Part shown: piece by piece, positions 25,903 through 34,148 of the stretch
Position numbering within the stretch: position 1 is the stretch's first letter
How the letters are laid out: each line of letters starts with the position of its first letter
Assembly (NCBI RefSeq): GCF_004295125.1
Contig: NZ_CP036170.1
Location: forward strand, 2,296,501-2,360,500
Length of the DNA: 64,000 bases
Direction: 5' to 3'
Source: [Clostridium] scindens ATCC 35704
GTDB taxonomy: Bacteria; Bacillota; Clostridia; Lachnospirales; Lachnospiraceae
Notes under the pieces: generated by a model
What the model was told of the DNA's origin: nothing
The model's database searches: none
The model's input: the letters and a program-made list of their open reading frames with translations, nothing else
Program-made: the position numbers and the translations under genes

Positions 25903-26924
25903 CGCTCCGGCCTCTGAAAGAAAATGGACAGTGGGGCGCAAAGTGCCGCAAGGCATACGATCTGGACGAGAATGGACAGCGTATCCCGGATGGGAAAGGC
26001 GGCTGGAAAAATCATCGGGAGGATACGACCGACTGGAACGATAAAGGGAATGTGGAGATTTGGCGGGCAGCGTGGGCGGCCTACACCAATCGGGCACTGG
26101 AATCTGCCGACAGACCAGAGCGCATTGACCACCGCAGCTACAAGCGGCAGGGCATTGATAAAATTCCCTCTGTCCATCTGGGGCCAGCTGCCAGTCAAAT
26201 GGAAAAGCGCGGCATCCGCACCGACAAGGGGGAAGTAAACCGGCAGATTGCTGCTGACAACAAGCTGCTGAAAGAAATCAAAGCCCGTATTACCCGCCTT
26301 TATCGCTGGTCGAAAGCGGAAACGGAAAAACCACAAACACAGCAAAGTAGCTTGACCGCCTTATGGGAAGCCCAGCAGCAGTTGAACGCTCCCCGCACCC
26401 GCACCGGCAAAATCCGGGCTTTGCAGGAAAGCGCCGCACTATTCAGCTTTTTGCAGGCAAACGGCATCCAGTCTATGCAGCGGCTTCATGAAAAAATCTC
26501 TGATATGAACAGTCATTACTATGACCTGCGGGGAAAGATCGTCAAGGCCGAGCGCCGGATCGCCACCCTTACCGAGCGCGGAGAGATGTGGGAACAGTAC
26601 AACCAGTACAAGTCCATCCACAAGTAGCTTGCCAAAGTAAAGCCGGAAAAGCGGGAACAGTTTGAGCAGCGCCACAGCCGGGAACTGATCCTGTATGACG
26701 CAGCAGCCAGGTATTTGAAAGAATTGAAAGACTGCGGCGAGGCAATCACCCCGAAGGCATGGCAGCGGGAGATCGACCAGCTGGCCGCCGGAAAGCAGAC
26801 GGACACGCTTGCCATGAAATCCATGCGGGAGGATTTGAAGGCAGTGGAACGGCTCCGCAAAACCGCCGAGCAGCTGTCCCGGCAGGAACGAAACAAGTCT
26901 CACGACCGGGAGCCGGAGCGGTAA
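25872..26924 (+). pseudogene. MobA/MobL-family relaxase, 5' deleted and interrupted
   Basis: Sequence enters at the metal-binding motif (GNPHVHIMLTLRPL) and continues with the MobA/MobL body: GQWGAKCRKAYDLDENGQRI, HRSYKRQGID, PSVHLGPAASQMEKRG. A TAG at 26625-26627 (…YKSIHK-stop-LAKVKPEKRE) interrupts the coiled-coil C-terminal region, which runs on to 26924. The N-terminal catalytic tyrosine region is absent. In life this enzyme nicks oriT to start transfer; here it cannot. No oriT-like repeat was identified. Confidence 0.8.
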
Positions 26925-27031
26925 GGGCTACCGCGTTTTGGCGTACCCCTGTCAAGGGCGTCGCGTTTCACGACATCCTTTTGCACATAGAAAAACCGCC
27001 GTACAGGTTTCCCCATACGGCGGCAGACTGT

Positions 27032-27322
27032 TTATTTGCCGAACAAGTCGCTGTGTGTGCCGGTGCGGGCCAGCGTCAGCACCAGAACATCATCCTCTAT
27101 GCGGTAGACAAGCAGCCAGTCCGGGAGAATATGACATTCCCGATGTCCTGCCCAATCGCCGGACAGGTCATGGTCACGGTTCTTATCCGGCAGCGGTTCG
27201 CCCATCGCCAGCAGTGCTACGATCTGCTCCAGCAGCTCGATCTTCAAGCCACGCTTTATGGCTCGTTTGTAGTCTTTTTTGAAACTAGTCGTGTACTTGA
27301 CGGTATATTTGGTTTCTCTCAT
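27032..27322 (-). CDS. yafQ: YafQ-type mRNA interferase toxin
   Basis: 96 residues, type II toxin of the YafQ branch of RelE. Family residues seen: YTTSFKKDYKRAIKRG; LPDKNRDHDLSGDWAGHRECHI with catalytic histidines; DWLLVYRIEDD; terminal RTGTHSDLFGK with the last conserved His. It cleaves mRNA on the ribosome. The start overlaps the antitoxin stop by four bases (ATGA). Appears intact. Oriented against the surrounding island genes, as an independent module. Confidence 0.92.
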   Translation of the reverse strand: MRETKYTVKYTTSFKKDYKRAIKRGLKIELLEQIVALLAMGEPLPDKNRDHDLSGDWAGHRECHILPDWLLVYRIEDDVLVLTLARTGTHSDLFGK

Positions 27323-27597
27323 CTTTTCAGGTCAGCAAACAACTCGTCAAGGTCATTGTAGCCCTTTACAGACGGGTCTTTTGCAATCCTTTCCGCTTCC
27401 AGCATGGCAGCAACCGTTTCTTTGTTCGGCTGTTCCAGCCTTACTTCAAAGGGAATGCCGCCCTCACGAAGCGACTGGCGCACAAAGATGTTAAACGCCG
27501 TAGTCAGGTTCATGCCAAGTTCCGAAAACAGTGCGTCCGCCTGGGCTTTCAAATCTGCGTCCATGCGGATACTGATGTTTGTGGTATTTCCAGCCAT
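27319..27597 (-). CDS. dinJ: RelB/DinJ family antitoxin
   Basis: 92 residues from the ATG at 27597 (AGAAAGGGG upstream): MAGNTTNISIRMDADLKAQA is the ribbon-helix-helix DNA-binding strand and helix, followed by FSELGMNLTTAFNIFVRQSL. The C-terminal part (DPSVKGYNDLDELFADLKR) wraps the toxin. It neutralises YafQ and represses its own promoter. An upstream in-frame ATG at 27687 is unlike the family. Confidence 0.92.
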   Translation of the reverse strand: MAGNTTNISIRMDADLKAQADALFSELGMNLTTAFNIFVRQSLREGGIPFEVRLEQPNKETVAAMLEAERIAKDPSVKGYNDLDELFADLKR

Positions 27598-27707
27598 ACG
27601 ATCAACCCCTTTCTGCTGGCAATTATAGTATATGCCATTTGCACGAAGAAAACAATACTTTGCACGAATATTTAACAATAAATTCATTCAAGGAGGTTAC
27701 ACGCTTT

Positions 27708-27869
27708 ATGCAAGAAATCACTTTACCTGTCACGATCCATCTGAATATCCGCCTGCTTCTTCCTCTGGTGCAGCCGGAACCGGCAGATACGGACAGCCGC
27801 CCGGAGGCTCAACACTGCCACAGCTGCGGTGGATGTGGAAACTGCCGCTATGAAGAACAGCAAGACTGA
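27708..27869 (+). CDS. Small Cys-rich protein of conjugative elements
   Basis: 53 residues after a strong AGGAGG (27691-27696): MQEITLPVTIHLNIRLLLPL, then HCHSCGGCGNCRYEEQQD with four Cys and two His that could bind zinc. It overlaps the next gene by 20 bases. Small genes of this form lie upstream of the VLP-type Cys-rich gene in some Firmicute elements; function unknown. Confidence 0.6.
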   Translation: MQEITLPVTIHLNIRLLLPLVQPEPADTDSRPEAQHCHSCGGCGNCRYEEQQD

Positions 27870-28248
27870 AGCTATCCCCGTCATGGATTACCGCCAGTAT
27901 CGCAGAGCGCGGAGGCTGGTGCATGAGTGCTGCAACTACATCGACGGAAACTGTATCGCCCTGGACGATGGGGAGGAATGTGTCTGTGTCCAGTCTATTT
28001 CCTACTCCCTGTTGTGCAGGTGGTTTCGGGCGGCAGTGCTGCCGCAAGATAAGGAACTGGAAACGGCTCTGTTCTATCGGCTGAATGCTAAGAAATGCGC
28101 CGTATGCGGGGCGCTGTTTACCCCCGCTTCTAACCGGGCCAAATACTGCCCGGAATGTGCCGCGCGCATGAAGCGGATCAACGCCGCAAAGCGCAAGCGG
28201 AAACAACGGGCTAAATGTCACGCTTTAGGGGCTGAAAAACCCTTGTAA
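27850..28248 (+). CDS. Cysteine-rich VLP-domain protein
   Basis: 132 residues from the ATG at 27850. Pattern: VMDYRQYRRARRLVHECCNY, GNCIALDDGEECVCVQSIS, then a zinc-ribbon-like CAVCGALFTPASNRAKYCPEC. This matches the Cys-rich VLP proteins found in ICEs of gut Firmicutes, thought to bind nucleic acid. Basic tail (KRINAAKRKRKQRAK). Followed by a terminator. Confidence 0.7.
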   Translation: MKNSKTEAIPVMDYRQYRRARRLVHECCNYIDGNCIALDDGEECVCVQSISYSLLCRWFRAAVLPQDKELETALFYRLNAKKCAVCGALFTPASNRAKYCPECAARMKRINAAKRKRKQRAKCHALGAEKPL

Positions 28249-28262
28249 ATCAAGGCTTTTTT
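28235..28262 (+). terminator. Terminator after the VLP-type gene
   Basis: AAAAACCCTTG / CAAGGCTTTTTT around TAAAT, overlapping the stop codon of the Cys-rich gene. Flanking it, TTTAGGGG (about 28224) and CCCCTAAA (about 28301) form a wider inverted repeat. Confidence 0.65.
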
Positions 28263-28361
28263 CGAGGGTGTCAAAGGCAGTCTGATAGATTTATCCTCTG
28301 ACCCCTAAAATGTCCTTAAAATGCGTACAGAATCCCAAGAGAACCCCCAAGGAGGAACCCT

Positions 28362-29480
28362 ATGTCAGACAATCGAAAATATTATTACCTGAAACTCAAA
28401 GAAAACAATTTTGACGATGATTCCATCGTGCTGCTGGAAAGTATGCAGGACGGTGTGCTGTATTCTAACATTCTGCTCAAGCTGTATCTGAAATCGCTGA
28501 AACATGGCGGACGGCTCCAGCTTGACGAGGACATCCCTTACACGGCGCAGATGATTGCCACCATCACCCGCCAGCAGATCGGCACTGTGGAGAGAGCCTT
28601 GCAAATCTTTCTGAAGCTGGGGCTTGTGGAAGTGCTGGACAGCGGCACATTCTACATGAGCAACATCGAACTTTTGATAGGCCAGTCCTCTACCGAGGCC
28701 GAGCGAAAGCGGGCTGCGAGGCTTCAAAATAAGGCGCTTTCTGCACCCCGGACAAGCGGCGGACATTTGTCCGACATTCGTCCACCAGAGATAGAGATAG
28801 AGTTAGAGAAAGAGTTAGAGAAAGAGAAAGAGATAGAGATGGACAAGCTGAAGCTCTCGCTTCAGGGATATAATTACGGGAATAGATACATAACATGGGC
28901 AATCCGGAATCATGGAGGCTACAGTGCGGCCAACGCTCTGCAGTTTTCTCAGGAACAGGCTGCCGCTTATGGATGGGAACGGTATGGAGATCCGGAGTAT
29001 GTGCCTCATGTTTTAAGATATTATTCGGGTGGAGGTCTGTTTGCCGGACTATTCGGAAACCAGCAGATCGTTACCATAGCAAAGAGCCAGCTTGGAAATG
29101 AAGGCGGTCAGAAGTTCTGGTCGTGGTGGGGATTTACCCAGAGGGAAGAATGGTGTGCCTGCTTTGTCAGTTGGTGTGCGGAACAGGCAGGACTACTTCA
29201 AAATGGAGCAGTACCGAGGTTTTCGTATTGCCCGGATGGAGTGGACTGGTTTCAGGCGCAGGGGAAATGGCAGGCGGCAGGGAGTATTCCAGCAGCGGGA
29301 AGTATTATCTTTTTTGACTGGGATCATGATGGCGTCAGTGATCATGTAGGAATCGTGGAAAGCTGTGATGGAACGACAGTCTATACGGTGGAAGGAAACT
29401 TTGGGGATGCGGTTGAGGAGAATAGTTATACGGTTCAATCAACATCTATCATGGGATATGGAATTGTTGGAACTAAGTAA
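28362..29480 (+). CDS. Chimera: replisome-organiser N-terminus fused to CHAP amidase C-terminus
   Basis: 372 residues in one frame. Residues 1-130 match phage/ICE replisome organisers (MSDNRKYYYLKLKENNFDDD, then a winged helix TRQQIGTVERALQIFLKLGL). A low-complexity acidic stretch (EIEIELEKELEKEKEIEM) follows. From about residue 170 the sequence is the C-terminus of an ICE cell-wall hydrolase: GYNYGN, RYYSGGGLFAGLF, then a CHAP domain with EEWCACFVSWCAEQAG (catalytic Cys) and SDHVGIVESC (catalytic His). The two parts act in different compartments and no secretion signal exists, so this is almost certainly a recombination product. Good AAGGAGG before ATG. Confidence 0.8.
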   Translation: MSDNRKYYYLKLKENNFDDDSIVLLESMQDGVLYSNILLKLYLKSLKHGGRLQLDEDIPYTAQMIATITRQQIGTVERALQIFLKLGLVEVLDSGTFYMSNIELLIGQSSTEAERKRAARLQNKALSAPRTSGGHLSDIRPPEIEIELEKELEKEKEIEMDKLKLSLQGYNYGNRYITWAIRNHGGYSAANALQFSQEQAAAYGWERYGDPEYVPHVLRYYSGGGLFAGLFGNQQIVTIAKSQLGNEGGQKFWSWWGFTQREEWCACFVSWCAEQAGLLQNGAVPRFSYCPDGVDWFQAQGKWQAAGSIPAAGSIIFFDWDHDGVSDHVGIVESCDGTTVYTVEGNFGDAVEENSYTVQSTSIMGYGIVGTK

Positions 29481-29534
29481 TCGATTTATTAGGGAGTAGC
29501 AAAAGAAAAGACCTGAACATGAATAGGAAATTTT

Positions 29535-29609
29535 CACTACAAAAGGCAATAAAAAATGTAGCGTGCCGGAAAAGTTTTTAGTATAATTTAAATGAAATTT
29601 TTTGTAGTG
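29535..29609. promoter_or_regulatory. Inverted repeat framing the LytTR-system promoter
   Basis: CACTACAAAA (29535-29544) and TTTTGTAGTG (29600-29609) are perfect inverted 10-mers. Between them lies a -10 TATAAT (29582-29587) without a consensus -35. The right arm is 11 bases before the regulator start and overlaps the ribosome binding region. Confidence 0.5.
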
Positions 29610-29620
29610 AGGGTAATACG

Positions 29621-30328
29621 ATGATACATGTAGCGATTTGTGATGATGAAAAAGAATTTGTATCAGAAATGAGAGGATTGATAGAGCGTTATTCGGAAGA
29701 AAAGCAGAATGAAATTCGTATTTCTTCTTTTGCGAATGGTTTGGAATTAATGGAGCATTATGATAAAACTATAGATTTGATTTTTCTTGATATACAGATG
29801 AAGGGAATGGATGGATTAAAAGCAGCAGAAAAGATCTGCCAACAGGATGAGGAAGTTGGTATTATATTCCTTACATCTTTAAAACAATATGCATTGGAGG
29901 GATACAAATATCGGGCAGTAAATTATATTGTGAAACCGATGAAATATATTCGATTGAAGGTTGAGCTGGATCGGTGGATAGAGAGGTTTCGGAACAAAAA
30001 TCCGCATATTGTAGTAACAAACGATAGTGGTACATTTAAGGTAATGCTGAATACACTTCATTATGTGGAAACATATAAGAGAAATCTTTTATTACATACG
30101 GATGATGGAGAAGTAATTTCATATAAAAATATGAAGGAACTGGAAAAAGAGTTAGTACCTTATGGGTTTTATCGGTGTCATGTGGGATTTCTTGTAAATA
30201 TGGAGTTTGTAAAACGAGTAGAGAAGTTGAATATAGAATTAACTTCTGGTGAAACCATTTATGCCAGCAAACCCAAAAAGAAGGAATTTATGGAAGCAAT
30301 GGCTGAGTATTGGGGGAAAAGGCTGTGA
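29621..30328 (+). CDS. LytTR-family response regulator (AgrA/VirR-like)
   Basis: 235 residues. Receiver domain 1-120 (ICDDE; phospho-acceptor Asp57 in IFLDIQMKGMDG; VKPMKY). LytTR DNA-binding domain about 130-232 (HYVETYKRNLLLHT; FYRCHVGFLVNMEFV). It controls peptide-responsive genes in related systems. The kinase gene starts inside its stop codon. Direct repeats upstream of the ABC ATPase (31683) fit its expected binding pattern. AT-richer than flanking chromosome. Confidence 0.92.
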   Translation: MIHVAICDDEKEFVSEMRGLIERYSEEKQNEIRISSFANGLELMEHYDKTIDLIFLDIQMKGMDGLKAAEKICQQDEEVGIIFLTSLKQYALEGYKYRAVNYIVKPMKYIRLKVELDRWIERFRNKNPHIVVTNDSGTFKVMLNTLHYVETYKRNLLLHTDDGEVISYKNMKELEKELVPYGFYRCHVGFLVNMEFVKRVEKLNIELTSGETIYASKPKKKEFMEAMAEYWGKRL

Positions 30329-31611
30329 TCGTTTTAGAAACTTTATACCGGTTGATAGACTTACTTTATACTATGGTGTTATTGCTTATTTTTTGTGAAA
30401 CACTGACTATTCGCAAAAATAAAATTTTGCAGATATTAGCACTTTGCCTTTTATGGTTTATAGGAACTGTGCCGATATATTCTCATGATGTGAGAAGCGT
30501 GATTATTGCCTTAGTTGAATTTATTGTATTTTTGGCGATTTTCTTCAATGACGGGTGGGTTAAAAAAGTTTTGATGCTTTCATTTTTTTATCCATTCATT
30601 GTTTCGATAAATTATTTGATGATAAATCTTTCTGAGAGAATATTCTATGCAGTTACTAGTGTAGAGCGGACAGCAGACTGGACGCAAGAAGTAATTTTGA
30701 TAGATAAGAGTATTATTTGTTCATTTTCTTTTGTTCGGCTCCTGCTAGGGATTGGTTTTTATTTATATTTGCGTAGATATTTAAGAGAAATTTCGGAAAT
30801 GATGCCAGATAAGATTTGGAAAGTCTTGGCTACGATATTGATAATGCCGCTTTCTTCAATTCTAGGAATAGTTTATTTCTTTCCAGAAGGAACGGTATTC
30901 TTATATCCGATTTGTATCGTAACTATAATTACTGAATTTGCATGCATTTATCTTTCGGCTTATATCTGCAGAAAGATAGTATCTGAAAATGAAGCTCGTG
31001 AATTGAGAATGAAGCAGGTGTTTTATGAAGAACGTCTAAAAGAAGAAGATCGTATTCGTTCAATTTATCATGATCTGAAAAATCATTTGTTAATTTTACA
31101 ATCGAGGGTAACTAATGGAGAAGAAACTCAGGAAATGATTCAATCTTTACAGAAACAAATATCAGATTATGAGAATTATGTAGAAACAGGGAATTCCTTT
31201 TTAGATGTGATATTTGGGGATAAAATGAAAATGGCGAAAGAGAAGAACATTGATTTTCATTCTGAGATTGATTTTTCTAAAGGAGATTTTTTAGATGGTC
31301 TGAGTGTTAGCACCATATTTGGAAATGCTTTGGACAATGCGATAGAAGCGTGTGAAAAAATTTCTGAAGAAGAGCGTTTTATTACTGTTAGAGGCAGTGT
31401 AGAACAAAGTTTCCTTGCCATCCAGATTGAAAATGCTGCGTGTCAGAATGATTGCGGACAGAGTGTGAATACTACAAAAAGTGATAAGTTCCTGCATGGC
31501 TTTGGAAAACAGAATATTCAAAGGGCAGTAGAAAAATATGATGGTAATGTTGCATGGGGGTATAAAGACGGAATTTATACGTTGTCTATCCTGATTCCTC
31601 TGGCGAAGTAA
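30325..31611 (+). CDS. Sensor histidine kinase, GHKL type (AgrC-like)
   Basis: 428 residues from the GTG at 30325, which overlaps the regulator stop (GTGA); a TTG at 30310 is less likely. Six or so membrane segments fill residues about 5-215. The phospho-acceptor is in RSIYHDLKNHLLIL, and a GHKL ATPase follows (FGNALDNAIEACEKIS; HGFGKQNIQRAVEKY). Topology is that of AgrC-type peptide sensors. No autoinducer peptide gene was recognised nearby. Confidence 0.9.
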   Translation: MIVLETLYRLIDLLYTMVLLLIFCETLTIRKNKILQILALCLLWFIGTVPIYSHDVRSVIIALVEFIVFLAIFFNDGWVKKVLMLSFFYPFIVSINYLMINLSERIFYAVTSVERTADWTQEVILIDKSIICSFSFVRLLLGIGFYLYLRRYLREISEMMPDKIWKVLATILIMPLSSILGIVYFFPEGTVFLYPICIVTIITEFACIYLSAYICRKIVSENEARELRMKQVFYEERLKEEDRIRSIYHDLKNHLLILQSRVTNGEETQEMIQSLQKQISDYENYVETGNSFLDVIFGDKMKMAKEKNIDFHSEIDFSKGDFLDGLSVSTIFGNALDNAIEACEKISEEERFITVRGSVEQSFLAIQIENAACQNDCGQSVNTTKSDKFLHGFGKQNIQRAVEKYDGNVAWGYKDGIYTLSILIPLAK

Positions 31612-31632
31612 AATAAAATATTGAATGCAGAT

Positions 31633-31666
31633 AAGCTGTATACGGTTCAGTCGTATATGGCTTTTC
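31633..31666 (+). terminator. Terminator of the LytTR two-component genes
   Basis: AAGCTGTATACG pairs with CGTATATGGCTT (two G-U/mismatch positions) around GTTCAGT, followed by TTCTTT. Confidence 0.65.
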
Positions 31667-31682
31667 TTTATGAAAAATTATG

Positions 31683-31721
31683 AGAGGTCAAATTGCGCAT
31701 TGTAGAGGTCAAACAACGCAT
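31683..31721. promoter_or_regulatory. 21-bp-spaced direct repeat upstream of the ABC ATPase
   Basis: AGAGGTCAAA at 31683 and again at 31704, each followed three bases later by CGCAT. A 21-base period puts both on the same helix face, the arrangement used by LytTR regulators. About 66 bases separate it from the ABC start, leaving room for a promoter. Binding by the 29621 regulator is inferred. Confidence 0.6.
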
Positions 31722-31787
31722 CTGGCATTGAAAAATTCTGCTGAAAAAATATACTGAAATCAAAGAAACTAAAGGAGGAATATTTAC

Positions 31788-32474
31788 ATGAGCATTTTGG
31801 CTGCAAGAGAATTAAAAAAATATTATGGTAAGGGTGAGAGCCTTACAAAAACTCTGGATGGAGTCAGTCTGGATATAGAAAAGGGAGAGTTTGTAGCGAT
31901 TATTGGAGCCTCTGGAAGCGGAAAATCTACTCTGCTTAACATGATTGGGGGATTGGATATATCTACTTCTGGGAAAGTAATGATTGGTGGGAAAGAGATG
32001 GATCAGTTGTCAGCAGATGAATTGACGGTATTTCGGCGGAGGAACATTGGATTTATTTTTCAAAATTACAACTTAATTCCAGTATTAAACGTGATGGAGA
32101 ACATTACTTTGCCGATTGAGTTGGATGGAAAGAAACCGGATAAGAAGTTTATTCAGCAAATTATTGGATTATTGGGATTAACAGAAAAGGTTCAGAAAAT
32201 GCCTTTCCAGCTTTCAGGAGGTCAGCAACAGAGAGTGGCAATCGCAAGGGCTCTGGCAAGTAAGCCGTCCATTATTCTCGCCGATGAACTGACTGGAAAT
32301 CTGGATTCGGAAACTAGTGATGAGGTGATGAAATTATTAAAGATGACTAGTGAGAAATTTCATCAGACCATCATTATGATTACTCATAATCCAGAGATTG
32401 CAGAGCAGGCAGATCGGATGATTCGGATTGCAGATGGGAAAATTGTGGAAGGGGAATGTCATGCGGGAAGATAA
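31788..32474 (+). CDS. ABC transporter ATP-binding protein (MacB/BceA type)
   Basis: 228 residues, complete: Walker A GASGSGKS, FIFQNYNLIP, LSGGQQQR, and Walker B IILADELTGNLDS, in which the usual EPTG is ELTG. The H loop is MITHNPEIAEQ. Close paralogue of the split ATPase at 24087/52556. It should pair with the FtsX-like permease that starts at 32461, but that gene is truncated, so the exporter is probably dead. AAAGGAGG precedes the ATG. Confidence 0.9.
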   Translation: MSILAARELKKYYGKGESLTKTLDGVSLDIEKGEFVAIIGASGSGKSTLLNMIGGLDISTSGKVMIGGKEMDQLSADELTVFRRRNIGFIFQNYNLIPVLNVMENITLPIELDGKKPDKKFIQQIIGLLGLTEKVQKMPFQLSGGQQQRVAIARALASKPSIILADELTGNLDSETSDEVMKLLKMTSEKFHQTIIMITHNPEIAEQADRMIRIADGKIVEGECHAGR

Positions 32475-32785
32475 GAAGATACAAAAACAGGCAATAGTCC
32501 GTCTGGTAAAAAAGAATTTCAAGAAAAACAGGTTAAGGAATATAGTTTTAATACTGGCAATTATGCTGGTTACGATTTTGATGACAGTTATGTTTGGCGT
32601 AGGCATCAGTATGATGGAAAATATGAGTCAGGCGAATTTGCGTATAAAGGGAACTGAGGCGAATGGACTTTTACTGAACTAAGGTAATGTAGATGAATAT
32701 TTGCGGATTACGGATAAAATCATATATAATGATACTGAGAATATCCATAGAATGAAGAGAGCATATGACTCAAAAACAGAACTCT
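32461..32785 (+). pseudogene. FtsX-like ABC permease, truncated by IS200-type element
   Basis: Overlapping the ATPase by 14 bases, it begins MREDKKIQKQAIVRLVKKNF and one membrane helix (NIVLILAIMLVTILMTVMFG), then reaches TAA at 32680. Similar sequence continues in frame to the IS boundary at 32785. The large extracellular and C-terminal parts are missing. An in-frame stop, deletion and IS insertion together inactivate it. Confidence 0.75.
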
Positions 32786-33455
32786 TAAATGAAAATCCTA
32801 ATCCCCCAGCTATGCTGGGGAGAATGGAGTAAGCAGAAGCGTGTATGATATCAATAAAAAACCTCCTATGATACAATGAGAATGGTATCGCAAGCCAAAC
32901 TCAAACATAGGAGGTGGTCCTTATGGACAATAAAAGTTTATCACACACAAGATGGAAATGCCAGTACCATGTAGTTTTTATACCTAAGTATCGCAAGAAA
33001 GTGTTATATGGGAAATTGAAAGTTGATGTACGAGAAATACTTAGCATCTTATGCCGCTATAAAAATGTGGAAATAGTAGCAGGAGCAGTATGCGATGATC
33101 ATGTACATTTAAGTGTAGCGATTCCACCTAAAATCAGTATATCAGATTTCATGGGATATTTGAAAGGAAAAAGTACATTAATGCTATATGATAGGCATCC
33201 CGAATTACAAAGTAAGTGGGATAAGGCATTTTGGGCAAGAGGGTATTACGTAGAAACAATTGGTAATATTACAGACGAAGCAGTACAGAAGTATATTAAA
33301 GAGCAAGCAGAGGATTCAAGAAAAGAAGATTCAAGAGGTGCGGCTTTATAGCGGACCAGTAAAAGTGCTTGCGATACCGCCCTTCGGGGCGAGCAGTAAC
33401 AATAGCCCTTTGGAGGGCTAAGGCTAAACCACCACTTGAAGTGGTGGTTGTAACT
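32786..33455 (+). mobile_element. IS200-type insertion sequence, copy 1 (670 bp)
   Basis: Defined by comparison with the identical copy at 55451. Left end: hairpin CCCCAGC-TAT-GCTGGGG. Right end: hairpin AACCACCACTTGAAGTGGTGGTT. Two smaller hairpins follow the transposase. No terminal inverted repeats or target duplication, as expected for this family. Both copies start after TAAAT, a possible target site. It lies between the broken permease and an IS3 remnant. Confidence 0.92.
32923..33351 (+). CDS. tnpA: IS200-type Y1 transposase TnpA (copy 1)
   Basis: 142 residues from the ATG at 32923 (AGGAGG eight bases upstream). HUH motif DDHVHLSV with His60 and His62; candidate nucleophile Tyr124 in AVQKYIKEQ; HTRWKCQYHVVFIPKYR start typical of IS200 TnpA. 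It cuts and joins single-stranded DNA at the end hairpins. No tnpB accompanies it. Intact and identical in sequence to copy 2. Confidence 0.95.
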   Translation: MDNKSLSHTRWKCQYHVVFIPKYRKKVLYGKLKVDVREILSILCRYKNVEIVAGAVCDDHVHLSVAIPPKISISDFMGYLKGKSTLMLYDRHPELQSKWDKAFWARGYYVETIGNITDEAVQKYIKEQAEDSRKEDSRGAAL

Positions 33456-33597
33456 AATCATTCCCATACTTTTTTCGATTATTTCGCCACCCAGATAAGG
33501 TATAATATGGGATTCCCAACTGAGCCGCAGCTGCTTTGACTCCGATCTCATCGGATAACTTTACTGCTTCATCTTTAAATGATTTGTCGTATTGCAT
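33456..33597 (-). pseudogene. IS3-family transposase OrfA, N-terminal fragment
   Basis: Minus-strand frame from ATG at 33597 reads MQYDKSFKDEAVKLSDEIGV and then KAAAAQLGIPYYTLSGW, an IS3-type HTH. It is cut at the end of IS200 copy 1. No OrfB or terminal repeats remain. Confidence 0.75.
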
Positions 33598-33613
33598 TAT
33601 CTCACCGCACGTT

Positions 33614-34078
33614 CAGCGGTATTATTCGGGTGGGGGCTTATTTGCCGGTCTATTCGGGAATGACCAGCTTGTGACGATCGCAAAAAGCCAGCTTGGGAAT
33701 GAGGGCGGAGAGAAATATTGGTCATGGTATGGATTTGCACAGAGAGAAGAATGGTGCGCTTGTTTTGTCAGCTGGTGCGCGGATCAGGCCGGACTGATCC
33801 AGAGCGGAGCAGTCCCGAAATTTTCTTTATGCAGCGCCGGTTTGGAGTGGTTTCAGAGCAAGGGGAAATGGCAGGCTGCCGGGAGCGTGCCAAGCGCTGG
33901 AAGTTATGTCTTTTTCGATTGGGATTCTGACGGAACGTGCGACTATGTAGGAATCGTAGAAAGCTGTGACGGTACGGTTTTACATACGATAGATGGAAAT
34001 AGCGGCGATGCGGTAAAACAGAACACTCATTCAGTAAATGCAACGTCTATTATGGGATATGGAATAGTTAGTGGATAA
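33614..34078 (+). pseudogene. CHAP-domain cell-wall hydrolase, C-terminal fragment
   Basis: Frame from RYYSGGGLFAGLF through a CHAP domain (EEWCACFVSWCADQAG with catalytic Cys; CDYVGIVESC with Tyr where His is usual) to GYGIVSG. A divergent duplicate of the C-terminus at 29020-29480. No start or signal peptide; the upstream 26 codons come from IS3 antisense sequence. In intact elements this domain is the muralytic enzyme that opens the wall for conjugation. Confidence 0.75.
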
Positions 34079-34148
34079 AAATCCTCTAACTATTCCAATA
34101 AAAGCCAGTACATTCAGCGCCACGCAGATTTATCCTATCATTTTTATA

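Noticed and set aside
28795-28850. Short tandem GAGATAGAG/GAGAAAGAG-type repeats, possible CRISPR or phase-variable tract
   Set aside because: They are within an open frame and encode a Glu/Lys/Ile/Leu low-complexity linker. There are no spacers and no cas genes.
24587-34078. A complete, mobile conjugative element
   Set aside because: Relaxase is deleted and interrupted, and no integrase, coupling protein or VirB4-type gene is present. It is a remnant.
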